Origin: Oceanispirochaeta sp.
GTDB lineage: Bacteria; Spirochaetota; Spirochaetia; DSM-2461
Assembly: GCF_027859075.1 (NCBI RefSeq)
Contig: NZ_JAQIBL010000128.1
Location: forward strand, 1-50,249
Reading direction: 5' to 3'
Length of the DNA: 50,249 nt
Program-made: the position numbers and the translations under genes
The notes under the pieces: model-generated
The model's input: only the letters and a program-made list of their open reading frames with translations
Database searches by the model: none
Told to the model about the DNA's origin: nothing
Part shown: positions 1 to 8,526 of the stretch, in pieces
How the letters are laid out: each line of letters begins with the position of its first letter
How positions within the stretch are numbered: the first letter of the stretch is position 1

Positions 1-7
1 TAACATT

Positions 8-517
8 TCACCACTGATCAAAATAAATAACCCTGTTCACGGGTAATCTGGTTTCTTTATCCACAGGTTTCTCCACCCTACCGATTAATAACATCATCAC
101 GACTTTCATGGAATAGGGAATCGTCAGTAAATTTTTGACGTCATCCTCCCGATAAGTCGTAACCAGGGCGGAACCCAGATTTTCATGTTCAGCCTGAATC
201 ATCATAAAGGAAATGGCAAAACTCAAATCCATAGGATAAGACAGTTCTCCATTAGGCATCCTATAGCCGATATTTGTCGTACAGGCGGCAATAACTACTG
301 GAGCCTCAGAAAAACGTTCATCCCCATAGGCACTATTTTTTAATTTTTCTTTGATCTCCGGATCTTTCAGAACAATAAAACGCCAGGGCTGCCTGTTCTT
401 AGCCGAGGGGGCTATTCTGCCCGCATTGAGTACTCGATCAAGGGAGTCCTCAGGAATGGGAAGGTCCTGGAAAGATCCAGCAGTCACTCTATTCTTTATT
501 TCGGGAATTAATTCCAT
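8..517 (-). CDS. Nitroreductase family protein
   Basis: Probable FMN-dependent oxidoreductase of the nitroreductase fold, cytoplasmic, substrate unknown. At 169 residues it belongs to the short single-domain class. The N-terminal half holds the family signature APSAKNRQPWRFIVL (about residues 37-51), which in known members contacts FMN together with an arginine near the N-terminus (R10 here). The C-terminal part (MKVVMMLLIGRVEKP) matches the usual closing strand of the fold. It is transcribed away from the M28-like gene at 595. No Shine-Dalgarno is visible before the ATG; a TATTAT box ends 6 nt upstream of it, but no good -35 accompanies it. Family assignment is fairly sure; substrate cannot be inferred. 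Confidence 0.85.
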   Translation of the reverse strand: MELIPEIKNRVTAGSFQDLPIPEDSLDRVLNAGRIAPSAKNRQPWRFIVLKDPEIKEKLKNSAYGDERFSEAPVVIAACTTNIGYRMPNGELSYPMDLSFAISFMMIQAEHENLGSALVTTYREDDVKNLLTIPYSMKVVMMLLIGRVEKPVDKETRLPVNRVIYFDQW

Positions 518-558
518 GAAATAATAATAGCATAATTGTTAAAAAAAAATAATCAATA

Positions 559-588
559 TTGACGGCATGCCATGGTTTTTCCTATTCT
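559..588 (+). promoter_or_regulatory. Candidate promoter of the M28-like gene, leaderless geometry
   Basis: TTGACG (559-564), an 18-nt spacer and TATTCT (583-588). Only 6 nt separate the -10 box from the ATG at 595, so the predicted transcription start falls at or next to the A of the start codon. No Shine-Dalgarno is present. Seen by eye only. Confidence 0.4.
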
Positions 589-594
589 TGATTC

Positions 595-2823
595 ATGTCC
601 CGCAGATTAATTCCTTTAGTACTACTCCTCTTTCTTAAAATAGCTCTCTATTCCCAGGAGAATACAATTAAAGACAGTCCCGCTGTTTTCCGTGAAAGCC
701 TGGATTTCATATCAGGGATGGAGTCTAGACAGGAGGGTTCGAAGGATGAAAAAGCTGTTTTTTCCTATATTGAAGATTTTTTAATTTCCAGGAATTTTTC
801 ATATGAATTTCAGGGATTAACAGATATTGAAGATTATCATTCTTTTTCCAGCAATCTGGTCGTGACCATACCAGGCAAAAACCAGGAGCAGCTGATTCTG
901 GCCGTCCCTGTAGACACCCCGGTGAATGCTGATGAAGCAGGGAATGATCTGGCATTAAATGCGGCATTAGCCTTGGCATTTATGAATGAATGGACAGCCT
1001 TGACTCCCCCCATCACACTCATTTTTTTATTTTCAAGTGCGGATAATTTTCAAAGAGGATATGTAGGATCCCCAGCTTTTTTAAAAAATTATTCATATCA
1101 GGCAGATTCATGTCTGGTTTATCTTCTTTTAAAAGAAAAACATGAAATACCTGAAATTTTCGGAAGTACACCAGGCTTAAATGCACCTGCCTGGTTGATG
1201 GAAGGCCTCAGGATTAGTTTAACCGCGGCTGGATTGGAATCCCGAATTGATAGTACAGCTCTTTTAATCAATAGAGCAGGACTGTCCACGCGTTATCTTC
1301 CCATCATTAAATACCTCGACGAAGATATTCCGGCTGCCGCTCTGATCAGCAGCGGCAGCAGAGGTGCTCCAATCGAAAACCAGGCGGTTCTGTATCTGGA
1401 TTTTCTACACAAATTCACAAAGCTTTACGAACACGATTTTCCCGAGAACTGGGAGACAAATTATTTTTACCTGGGACGTGACGGATCAATTGTTTCCTTT
1501 CTTTCAGAAAGGAATTTACTCATTCTCTATGTATTCATGATCAGCTTAGTTCTGATACTTCCCCTGTTTCAACAGCGGAGTATTTATCTGAATTACAGAA
1601 AATTCAGGCATCAATTATGGCTTATACCTGTGATGGTCTATCTTAGTTTCCTTTTTTTTATGATTTCAACCCTCATGCTTGAAGAATTAAGGGCACTTCA
1701 TAGGTATTCGGACCTCTGGAAACAGTATCCCCTCTATTTTTTCATACTAAAATCAATTACAGTTCTGTTTTTATCTTCTTTCTTTCTCAATATGCTGAGA
1801 GGTCTCCCCTTTCCCAGAAACCCGCATTTCTATTCATATTTCGCCTTCATCATATCTTTTATCAATCTTATCATTGTCTCACTCTTTAATATTTCCTTTA
1901 GTCCAATCATGCTGATCAGCCTTATTTTTGTTTTTCTTTTTGTCACATCCCGACAGAAAGTCAGTAAAAGAGTATTTATGATCCTGTCCATACTGCCTCA
2001 GTTATTGGTTCTTCTTTTTTTATTCAGCAGAGATTATATCACGGTGTATGATTTTTCAATTTTTTCAAGAATTAAAGGAAACTGGGTTCTCACCTTCATT
2101 ACTCTTCCGCTGATCTGTATGATTTCCAGTTTAAGCTTTTATCATCACCATTATGATAAAAGCCGTCAGGAAGTGAAAACAGCATTGATGACTCTGGTTC
2201 TGGCTCTCACCACCGTTTTCATGGTGTATTTCTCATTTCAATTGGAGCCTTTCAGTCCCGGATTCAGGCAGAATCTCATCTTGACGGACAAATTTAATCT
2301 AGATTCTCAGCATCGGGAAGTTCTTCTGAGCAGTCCTGGAAATATTGGTTCGGGAAGACTGATTCTGGGATCTACAGTCGTTCCCTTCACTGATATCGGG
2401 AATGAAATGAGGATACAGGGAGAAATTGAAGGGAATCCACTGGAAGTTCAATGGGAAACGGATCTGTTTCTGGACAGAAGGATCATTGATCTCACAATTT
2501 ATTCGGAATTGGAACCCGAAGAGATCCAACTGAATATCAATTCAGATGCGACCATTTTACTCTATGACTGTCCTTACCCCTATGAGATTCAGCCCGACTT
2601 AAAGTCTGTGAAGATTTCTATTGGATTAAATCCACCCATGCCCTTGAAGATTCCTCTTATATTCTCAAGAGATTCTTCACCAAATATTGAATTTCATGTA
2701 ACAAAAAATAAATCCACATACATGGTTGAACTTGATAAGAAACAGATAGACCTGGAAAGACATACTATTGTCTCCAAAACAATTTCTTTCTCGGAGATTC
2801 AATCTCCTTCAGTACAAAATTAG
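595..2823 (+). CDS. Polytopic membrane protein with degenerate M28 peptidase-like domain
   Basis: 742 residues. A signal peptide or anchor (about 5-20, ending LYSQ) is followed by an extracytoplasmic M28 aminopeptidase-like domain (about 30-280), roughly eight membrane segments (about 305-548) and a C-terminal beta-rich extracytoplasmic domain (about 550-742). The order M28 domain, membrane bundle, luminal tail resembles the eukaryotic ERMP1 layout. The zinc ligands appear lost: the first His-x-Asp is VPVD (104-107) and the Glu-Glu pair region reads SSADN (147-151), although GND (116-118) is kept. I infer a non-catalytic or altered enzyme, perhaps a scaffold or binding protein. The 3' end overlaps the convergent acyl-CoA synthetase stop by 4 bases. 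Substrate and role unknown. Confidence 0.7.
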   Translation: MSRRLIPLVLLLFLKIALYSQENTIKDSPAVFRESLDFISGMESRQEGSKDEKAVFSYIEDFLISRNFSYEFQGLTDIEDYHSFSSNLVVTIPGKNQEQLILAVPVDTPVNADEAGNDLALNAALALAFMNEWTALTPPITLIFLFSSADNFQRGYVGSPAFLKNYSYQADSCLVYLLLKEKHEIPEIFGSTPGLNAPAWLMEGLRISLTAAGLESRIDSTALLINRAGLSTRYLPIIKYLDEDIPAAALISSGSRGAPIENQAVLYLDFLHKFTKLYEHDFPENWETNYFYLGRDGSIVSFLSERNLLILYVFMISLVLILPLFQQRSIYLNYRKFRHQLWLIPVMVYLSFLFFMISTLMLEELRALHRYSDLWKQYPLYFFILKSITVLFLSSFFLNMLRGLPFPRNPHFYSYFAFIISFINLIIVSLFNISFSPIMLISLIFVFLFVTSRQKVSKRVFMILSILPQLLVLLFLFSRDYITVYDFSIFSRIKGNWVLTFITLPLICMISSLSFYHHHYDKSRQEVKTALMTLVLALTTVFMVYFSFQLEPFSPGFRQNLILTDKFNLDSQHREVLLSSPGNIGSGRLILGSTVVPFTDIGNEMRIQGEIEGNPLEVQWETDLFLDRRIIDLTIYSELEPEEIQLNINSDATILLYDCPYPYEIQPDLKSVKISIGLNPPMPLKIPLIFSRDSSPNIEFHVTKNKSTYMVELDKKQIDLERHTIVSKTISFSEIQSPSVQN

Positions 2824-4499
2824 TAATTGGAAAGATAGAGACCCCGCTTTATTTTTCTTGTAGCTGTCTTTTCAAAGGCACTCTTCTGTATCTCAAATTT
2901 AGAGATGCGCGAGAAAAGAGGCAGCTTCTGGTTCAATTGATTTATCAAGGCATCCATGTCTTTCAGCAGTTGTTCATTTTGACAATCCCCATCATAGTCC
3001 CTGAAAAAAAGATCCTGATCTGGATATATTAACGCCGAAAGCTGCTGATCATCCAAATAGACAATCGATTCTTCAATCAGAAGAGTCGACGACAACATGA
3101 TTTCAATGACTTCTGGGTATATATTTTCACCGGAACTGCGGACGATCACATTTTTGCTTCGTCCCTTGATATAGAGGAATCCATCCCCATCCAGAATGCC
3201 CCGGTCCCCCGTCTTGAACCAGCCGTCAGGGCAGAATACGGTCGCCGTCTCTTCCTCTTTTCTAAAGTAGCCTTTCATAACCTGGGGTCCCAAGACTTCA
3301 ATATCTCCGATGCCGGATTCATCGCAATGACTGATCCGAATTTTAGTATTTCTCACAGCCTTTCCCACAGAACCGAAACGGGATTCTTTCAAGGAAGAAA
3401 ATGTAAGCAGAGGAGATGTCTCGCTGAGTCCGTATCCCAATAGATAGGGTATGCGGGCCTCTTTCATAAATGTTTCTACCTGCTCGCTGAAATTAGCTCC
3501 GCCGATTATGATACATTTTATACGCCCCCCGAAATAGTTCATAACGGATTTTCCTGCGATCCTGTAAAATCCTTTCCTCAAAAGTGGTGACATTGTAGTG
3601 GCTTTTTTCAATAAGCTCTTTGATTCAATGAGGGGCACAATTTTCTTTTGAAAAATCTTCTCAAAGATCAGAGGAACTCCGCCCAGAATTGTTGGTTTAA
3701 CCTTCTGAAAGACAATTTGGAGGTATTCAGGTGTGGGCTTTCTTTTCAAAAAGCAAATCCGTGGGCCCTTATACATGGTAGAAAGAAAAGCAGATGTGGA
3801 ACCGAATGAGTGTGCCAGAGGAAGCAGTGACAGAAGGATGGCATTTTCGTCAAAACATTCATCAATAAGATCTGTTCCCTCGTACAGATTGGTCACCAGA
3901 TTATTATGAGTTAACATGACGGCTTTGGAAAATCCGGTTGTACCCGAGGTGTAGAGTAGTTCTGCCACATCCGAAGGATCTGTGGGATAGCATCCCTGAT
4001 CATCCGCCTGGAGGGAAAGAGTGTCACTTCGATCGGTGAAAGGATTAATGTGTTGATCTCTCTTAATTTGTTCACCTTGCTTTATGATCGAAAAATCATC
4101 CATTGAAATGAGAGTTCTATTCTTCAGAGCAGGTAGACTCTCTTTGCCGACATAAGGGGGTGCCAAAATCACAGCAGCACAGCCGGAATTCTCAATGATA
4201 TGATCGATATCTAAATCGGGAAATTCTTCCATAACAGGCACAACTACGAAGCCGGCAGACATGACCGCCATAAATGAAATGGCCCAGTTGGGAGAGGCTG
4301 GACCTAGTAAAACAATAGCATCCGCTTTCTTTAAATCCTGCTGAACGAGCTTTCTTCTCAACTCAGCAACCTGCTGCCCATACTCTTTATAGCTAATAGG
4401 TTCATCATCCACAAAGTAAAGGAATGGCCGTTTTTCGTATCTTTTTACCGCTTCCTTATGAAATTCATTTATAGTATTTATTTTTAATAAGAAAGGCAT
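2820..4499 (-). CDS. AMP-dependent acyl-CoA synthetase/ligase
   Basis: 559-residue ANL-superfamily adenylating enzyme, most like long-chain fatty-acid-CoA ligases: fatty acid + ATP + CoA gives acyl-CoA + AMP + PPi. Motifs in order are LLYTSGTTGFSKAVMLTHNN (P-loop/A3), GYGLSETSPL (A5), the GWFKTGDRG aspartate (A7), KGRSKNVIVRSSGENIYP (A8 hinge) and a C-terminal lysine in KTATRKIKRGLY (A10). All core motifs are intact, so it should be active. A GAGGAG ribosome binding site lies 6 nt before the ATG, behind a strong promoter (4526-4554). It stands alone, so its role (membrane lipid recycling or fatty-acid uptake) is inferred from the family only. Confidence 0.87.
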   Translation of the reverse strand: MPFLLKINTINEFHKEAVKRYEKRPFLYFVDDEPISYKEYGQQVAELRRKLVQQDLKKADAIVLLGPASPNWAISFMAVMSAGFVVVPVMEEFPDLDIDHIIENSGCAAVILAPPYVGKESLPALKNRTLISMDDFSIIKQGEQIKRDQHINPFTDRSDTLSLQADDQGCYPTDPSDVAELLYTSGTTGFSKAVMLTHNNLVTNLYEGTDLIDECFDENAILLSLLPLAHSFGSTSAFLSTMYKGPRICFLKRKPTPEYLQIVFQKVKPTILGGVPLIFEKIFQKKIVPLIESKSLLKKATTMSPLLRKGFYRIAGKSVMNYFGGRIKCIIIGGANFSEQVETFMKEARIPYLLGYGLSETSPLLTFSSLKESRFGSVGKAVRNTKIRISHCDESGIGDIEVLGPQVMKGYFRKEEETATVFCPDGWFKTGDRGILDGDGFLYIKGRSKNVIVRSSGENIYPEVIEIMLSSTLLIEESIVYLDDQQLSALIYPDQDLFFRDYDGDCQNEQLLKDMDALINQLNQKLPLFSRISKFEIQKSAFEKTATRKIKRGLYLSNY

Positions 4500-4525
4500 A
4501 ATTTACTCCTCGGGGATCAAAAATA

Positions 4526-4554
4526 ATTATATATATTTTTCTATGATTTATCAA
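4526..4554 (-). promoter_or_regulatory. Promoter of the acyl-CoA synthetase gene
   Basis: On the minus strand: TTGATA (4554-4549), a 17-nt spacer and a perfect TATAAT (4531-4526). About 26 nt further is the ATG, preceded by GAGGAG. This is close to the sigma-70 consensus. Confidence 0.6.
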
Positions 4555-4598
4555 TGTTAATTATTCAGCTTCTTTTTAGTAAATAAGTGTTTTCTACC

Positions 4599-4627
4599 TT
4601 GAAAATCCATATTTAGTGTGATAAATT
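4599..4627 (+). promoter_or_regulatory. Candidate nrdR operon promoter
   Basis: TTGAAA (4599-4604), a 17-nt spacer and TAAATT (4622-4627), in the region between the divergent acyl-CoA synthetase and nrdR genes. The candidate NrdR box at 4604-4619 lies inside the spacer, where a repressor would block RNA polymerase. Confidence 0.45.
4604..4619 (+). promoter_or_regulatory. Candidate NrdR box
   Basis: AATCCATATTTAGTGT matches the known NrdR-box pattern ACACTATATATAGTGT at 12 of 16 positions by hand alignment, with an intact ATTTAGTGT right half. A second right-half-like element, AATAAGTGT, occurs at 4582-4590, three helical turns upstream, but its left half is poor. NrdR boxes normally occur as such spaced pairs. 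Location before nrdR itself suggests autoregulation. Confidence 0.35.
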
Positions 4628-4689
4628 CATTTCCAGGAAAATAAAGCACATCATGTGGCGCCCCACAGATAGGGTCCTGGAGTTGATTC

Positions 4690-5145
4690 ATGAAATGTCC
4701 CCTTTGTGAGAATATGGATGATAAGGTTATTGAGTCACGCCAGAACATCAGCGGTACTTCTATCAGAAGGCGCAGAGAATGCTCTTCCTGCGGCTACCGT
4801 TTTACTTCCTATGAGAAGGTTGAAGAAATACCTCTTATGGTTGTTAAAAAAGACAATACAAGACAGCCTTTTGATATAAAAAAGCTGGAGCGGGGAATTC
4901 AAAGAGCTGTTGAAAAGCGTCCCATATCCCAGATGATGGTGGACAGTATGCTTCATGATATTGAGGATGAGGCAAACCTGAAAGGTAAATCGAGCCATGA
5001 AATCAACTCCATTGAACTGGGAGAGATGGTCATGACTAAGATCTTTAACCTGGATAAGGTTGCCTATGTCCGTTTTGCCTCTGTATACAGGCATTTTGAA
5101 AATGTGGAAGAGTTTGTAAACATTATTGATACCCTGAAAAGCTAA
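4690..5145 (+). CDS. nrdR: Transcriptional repressor NrdR
   Basis: 151-residue NrdR, the ATP/dATP-sensing repressor of ribonucleotide reductase genes. The N-terminal zinc ribbon has two cysteine pairs, CPLC (3-6) and CSSC (31-34), with the conserved RRRREC-type basic stretch between them. An ATP-cone domain follows from about residue 46 (VVKKDNTRQPFDIKKLERGI). Length is normal for the family. A GGAG element sits 7 nt before the ATG. It is the first gene of an operon with nrdD, the redoxin and nrdG, only 27 nt upstream of the nrdD start. It likely represses this operon when dATP is abundant. Confidence 0.96.
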   Translation: MKCPLCENMDDKVIESRQNISGTSIRRRRECSSCGYRFTSYEKVEEIPLMVVKKDNTRQPFDIKKLERGIQRAVEKRPISQMMVDSMLHDIEDEANLKGKSSHEINSIELGEMVMTKIFNLDKVAYVRFASVYRHFENVEEFVNIIDTLKS

Positions 5146-5172
5146 AGAGTTCAAAATACCGTGGAGGGGAGA

Positions 5173-7284
5173 ATGGAGCTAAAGAATGACTGGAGAGTTT
5201 TTCTGGGTGATGATGCAAAGAGTTTATCAGCCGCGGAAACTGTTATAAAGCGTGTTGTTAAACGAGACGGCAGAGTCGTTCCCTATAACAGATCGAGGAT
5301 AAGAGAAGCCATTTCAAAAGCAGTTGAGGCAGTTCATGGAAAAGACGATGAGCTCAGTAACAAGCTCACAAAAAACGTTGAAGCCAATTTAATCGTTCTT
5401 TTGTCTGATAGGCACCCCAATTCGGCTCCCGCCGTTGAAGAAATACAAGATACAGTGGAAAAAGTCCTGATTGAGTATAACGAGGTTGATATTGCAAGGG
5501 CCTACATCCTTTACAGGGCCAGACATGAAGCTATTCGTGATACAAGAAAGCTGATGCTCGATATTAATGAAACCATGGATGGTTATCTTTCACAATCGGA
5601 CTGGAGAGTCAACGAAAATGCCAATGTCAATTTCTCACTGGGAGGATTGATCCTCCATAATTCAGGAACCATAACGGCCAATTACTGGCTTAAAAATATT
5701 TACTCCAAAGATGTCGCCGAAGCACACCGCAGCGGTGCCATGCATATTCATGATCTCTCCATGTTCAGCGGTTACTGTGCCGGTTGGTCAATTCGTCAGC
5801 TTATTACAGAGGGTCTGGGAGGGGTCAGCGAAAAGATCACCTCCTGTCCAGCGGGTCATCTTTCGACCCTGATCTTCCAGATAGTCAATTTTCTGGGCAT
5901 TATGCAGAATGAATGGGCTGGAGCCCAGGCTCTTTCCAGTTTTGATACCTATCTGGCTCCCTTTGTCAAAACTGACAATCTTTCTTTTAAAGAGGTCAAG
6001 CAATGTATTCAGAGTTTCATCTTCGGTGTAAACACACCATCCCGCTGGGGTTCTCAGGCACCCTTCACGAATATAACTCTTGACTGGATCTGTCCCAGTG
6101 ACCTGAAAGAGAAACCAGCCATTGTCGGTGGTGAAGAACAGAATTTTTCTTACGGCGACTGCAAAGAAGAAATGGAAATGATCAATAAGGCATTTATTGA
6201 ATTGATGATACAGGGAGATGCCAATGGACGAGGGTTTGCCTACCCTATTCCCACCTACAATGTCACCAGTGATTTCAACTGGGATAGTGAAAATGCAAAA
6301 CTTCTTTTTGAGATGACCGCACGCTATGGCACGCCCTATTTTCAGAATTTTGTTAATTCAGATCTGAATCCTGAAGACGTCCGATCTATGTGCTGCCGTT
6401 TACAGCTGGATAAAAGAGAGCTGCGCAAGCGAGGGGGAGGTCTTTTCGGTTCGGATGAGTTTACCGGTTCCATTGGTGTTGTAACCATCAATATGGCCCG
6501 GATAGGATATCTGTCATCCAGCCGATCAGGATTCTATGAAAACCTGAACAGAATGTTGGATCTTGCTAAGGAATCACTGGTTGTCAAGCGCAAAGTAATC
6601 AACAGGCTTCTGGATGCAGGGCTTTTTCCCTATACCAAACGCTATCTATCACACTTAAATAATCATTTTTCCACCATCGGACTGGTGGGGATGAATGAGT
6701 GTCTCCAAAACTTTATGGGTCAGGATATCACAGATCCCGATGCTCATGACTTTGCAGCAGAGATTCTCGATCATATGCGACAACGCCTGTCTGACTATCA
6801 GGAAAAATCCGGGGATCTTTTCAATCTGGAAGCTACTCCTGCAGAAAGTACAAGCTATAGGCTGGCCAAGCATGATAAGAAACATTTTCCGAATATTATA
6901 ACTTCAGGAAACAATGAGAATCCCTATTATACGAATTCTACCCAGCTCCCCGTGGATTACACCCAGGATATTTTCGAAGCCCTGGATCTTCAGGATGATC
7001 TTCAGGCCAAGTATACCGGCGGGACTGTCTTTCATGGTTTCCTGGGGGAGGCAATACATGACTGGATGGCATGCCGGGAACTGGTCAAGGCCATCGCTCA
7101 CAATTACCGCTTACCCTATTTTACAATTTCCCCCACTTTTTCAATTTGTAAAATACACGGCTACATCAGAGGAGAACACTTTAATTGTCCTCTCTGCTGT
7201 GAAGAAGAACAGAAAAAAATAAAAAAAGAAATTGAAATACTCGAAAATGAAAAAGCCAGGATAATGGCCGAAGGAGAAATCTGA
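5173..7284 (+). CDS. nrdD: Anaerobic (class III) ribonucleoside-triphosphate reductase NrdD
   Basis: Oxygen-sensitive glycyl-radical enzyme reducing NTPs to dNTPs. The ATG at 5173 is chosen because GGAGG at 5163-5167 is a perfect Shine-Dalgarno for it; the GTG at 5161 overlaps that site. An N-terminal ATP-cone (starting VVKRDGRVVPYNRSRI) is the allosteric domain. The catalytic barrel contains the MCCRLQLD cysteine region. The radical glycine is in CKIHGYIRG, about residue 663, followed by a CPLCC metal-binding cluster. Most NrdDs continue into a TEVYSR..GYYR...NW tail, but here the protein ends in a charged helical segment and that tail appears on the next gene. The stop TGA overlaps the next ATG (TGATG), implying translational coupling. 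Confidence 0.95.
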   Translation: MELKNDWRVFLGDDAKSLSAAETVIKRVVKRDGRVVPYNRSRIREAISKAVEAVHGKDDELSNKLTKNVEANLIVLLSDRHPNSAPAVEEIQDTVEKVLIEYNEVDIARAYILYRARHEAIRDTRKLMLDINETMDGYLSQSDWRVNENANVNFSLGGLILHNSGTITANYWLKNIYSKDVAEAHRSGAMHIHDLSMFSGYCAGWSIRQLITEGLGGVSEKITSCPAGHLSTLIFQIVNFLGIMQNEWAGAQALSSFDTYLAPFVKTDNLSFKEVKQCIQSFIFGVNTPSRWGSQAPFTNITLDWICPSDLKEKPAIVGGEEQNFSYGDCKEEMEMINKAFIELMIQGDANGRGFAYPIPTYNVTSDFNWDSENAKLLFEMTARYGTPYFQNFVNSDLNPEDVRSMCCRLQLDKRELRKRGGGLFGSDEFTGSIGVVTINMARIGYLSSSRSGFYENLNRMLDLAKESLVVKRKVINRLLDAGLFPYTKRYLSHLNNHFSTIGLVGMNECLQNFMGQDITDPDAHDFAAEILDHMRQRLSDYQEKSGDLFNLEATPAESTSYRLAKHDKKHFPNIITSGNNENPYYTNSTQLPVDYTQDIFEALDLQDDLQAKYTGGTVFHGFLGEAIHDWMACRELVKAIAHNYRLPYFTISPTFSICKIHGYIRGEHFNCPLCCEEEQKKIKKEIEILENEKARIMAEGEI

Positions 7285-7793
7285 TGGAGAACAGAATAGA
7301 AGAATTAGAGACTGAAATTTCTTCACTCAAAATGAAGCTGCAACAGGTGGAAGGTACAACCACAGAAGTATACTCCCGTATCGTGGGGTATTACAGATCG
7401 GTAAAAAACTGGAACCTTGGTAAAAAAGAAGAGTACAAAAAGAGAGTCGCCTTTACTAAAATGGATGGAAAACAAGCTGAAACTCTCATACAGGAAGTCT
7501 GTCCTGTAACTGAAAAACTGATGGGTGATTCCAAGGGGATTCTCAGCTACAGCTTTTTTTATAGAAGCAGCTGTCCCCATTGTCCTGCCATGAAAGAAGT
7601 TCTGGATCAGATTTCTATCGTCGGTGAAACATTGAATGTTGATATGGAAAGGGGCCTGGAAGCGGCATCGGAAAATCTGGTTTTTTCAGCTCCCACAGTC
7701 ATTTTCAGATCTGCCGATGGTCATGAAATCTTCAGAACCGGTCATCCCTCGGAGGTTATATCCCTTTTTAACCTGGAATCCGTAACAGCCTGA
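7284..7793 (+). CDS. Thioredoxin/glutaredoxin-like protein with NrdD-type tail segment
   Basis: 169 residues in three parts. Residues 1-24 form a heptad-like charged helix (MENRIEELETEISSLKMKL). Residues 26-58 (TEVYSRIVGYYRSVKNWN, GKKEE) resemble the sequence that usually closes NrdD directly after its cysteine cluster. Residues about 86-165 form a thioredoxin fold with a CPHC redox motif (97-100) and a likely cis-proline in SAPTV. Some class III reductases are reduced by a redoxin rather than formate, so this is probably the electron donor to NrdD. I infer that the helix pairs with the similar helix at the NrdD C-terminus. It overlaps nrdD by one base and lies 4 nt before nrdG. Confidence 0.85.
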   Translation: MENRIEELETEISSLKMKLQQVEGTTTEVYSRIVGYYRSVKNWNLGKKEEYKKRVAFTKMDGKQAETLIQEVCPVTEKLMGDSKGILSYSFFYRSSCPHCPAMKEVLDQISIVGETLNVDMERGLEAASENLVFSAPTVIFRSADGHEIFRTGHPSEVISLFNLESVTA

Positions 7794-7797
7794 TAGA

Positions 7798-8526
7798 ATG
7801 CATCTGCCCTCTTCTGTCGGACTGCAAAAGACATCTCTTGCAGACTATCCTGGAAAAGTAGCCTCCGTCCTTTTCTTTCCTGGATGCAATTTGAGATGTT
7901 CTTATTGTCATAATCCCGATCTGGTACTGGGAAGAACAGAGGGATTCGTCCGCAGGGACGAAGTGATCAATTTTTTAAAAAACAGGGCTTCCCTTCTGGG
8001 AGGGGTAGTAATATCCGGAGGGGAGCCGCTTTTATACAAAGACTTAAAGCTTTTTATGAAGGAAATTCAAACAAGTTGTCATCTTCCAGTCAAGATAGAC
8101 ACAAACGGTCTTTTATCGGATCGTCTGCAGGATCTGATTCAGTCAGATTCTCCTCCTGATTTCATTGCCATGGACATCAAAACATCCCTGTCCTCATATG
8201 ACCGCTTTGCTGTTTTTCAGAAGGATCAATCGAATATTCAGGATTCGATTAAAATGATTATTCAATCGGGCATTCCTTCTCAATTCAGAACAACTGTTCA
8301 TCCGGATTTTATCGATGTTTCAATGATAGATGAAATTTCTGGAATGATTAGAGGCTGTACATCCTATGTATTGAATTCTTTTCAACCAGGGAATTGCCTG
8401 GATACAGCCTATAATGCACACAATCCAACGGACACTATGTTGCTGAGAGAGCTTTATAAGGGGTTTCTAGAACAGGGAATACCCTGTTCCTGTGTATCAC
8501 TTGAGTATGGCAGCAATTCTTTCTAG
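7798..8526 (+). CDS. nrdG: Anaerobic ribonucleotide reductase activating protein NrdG
   Basis: 242-residue radical SAM activase that installs the glycyl radical on NrdD using S-adenosylmethionine and a [4Fe-4S] cluster. The cluster motif CNLRCSYC (C30, C34, C37) is intact, followed by the SAM-binding VISGGEPLL segment. An N-terminal SLADYPGKVASVLFF stretch is typical of the NrdG/PflA-like subgroup acting in redoxin-type class III systems. It is last in the operon nrdR-nrdD-redoxin-nrdG. No strong ribosome binding site is visible, so coupling to the upstream gene is likely. The 3' end overlaps the convergent cheY-like gene by 30 bases, with no terminator between. Confidence 0.93.
   Translation: MHLPSSVGLQKTSLADYPGKVASVLFFPGCNLRCSYCHNPDLVLGRTEGFVRRDEVINFLKNRASLLGGVVISGGEPLLYKDLKLFMKEIQTSCHLPVKIDTNGLLSDRLQDLIQSDSPPDFIAMDIKTSLSSYDRFAVFQKDQSNIQDSIKMIIQSGIPSQFRTTVHPDFIDVSMIDEISGMIRGCTSYVLNSFQPGNCLDTAYNAHNPTDTMLLRELYKGFLEQGIPCSCVSLEYGSNSF

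Noticed and set aside
536-556. TTGTTAA..TAATCAA as a Rex box upstream of the nitroreductase and M28-like genes
   Set aside because: The spacing between halves is 7 rather than 4, and the second half has a mismatch; mostly an A-run.
725-1022. Open frames antisense to the M28-like domain
   Set aside because: Low-complexity translations without ribosome sites; the sense frame shows conserved domain patterns.
4557-4748. Small open frame across the nrdR upstream region on the minus strand
   Set aside because: Overlaps the candidate NrdR box, nrdR promoter and nrdR start, with no ribosome site.
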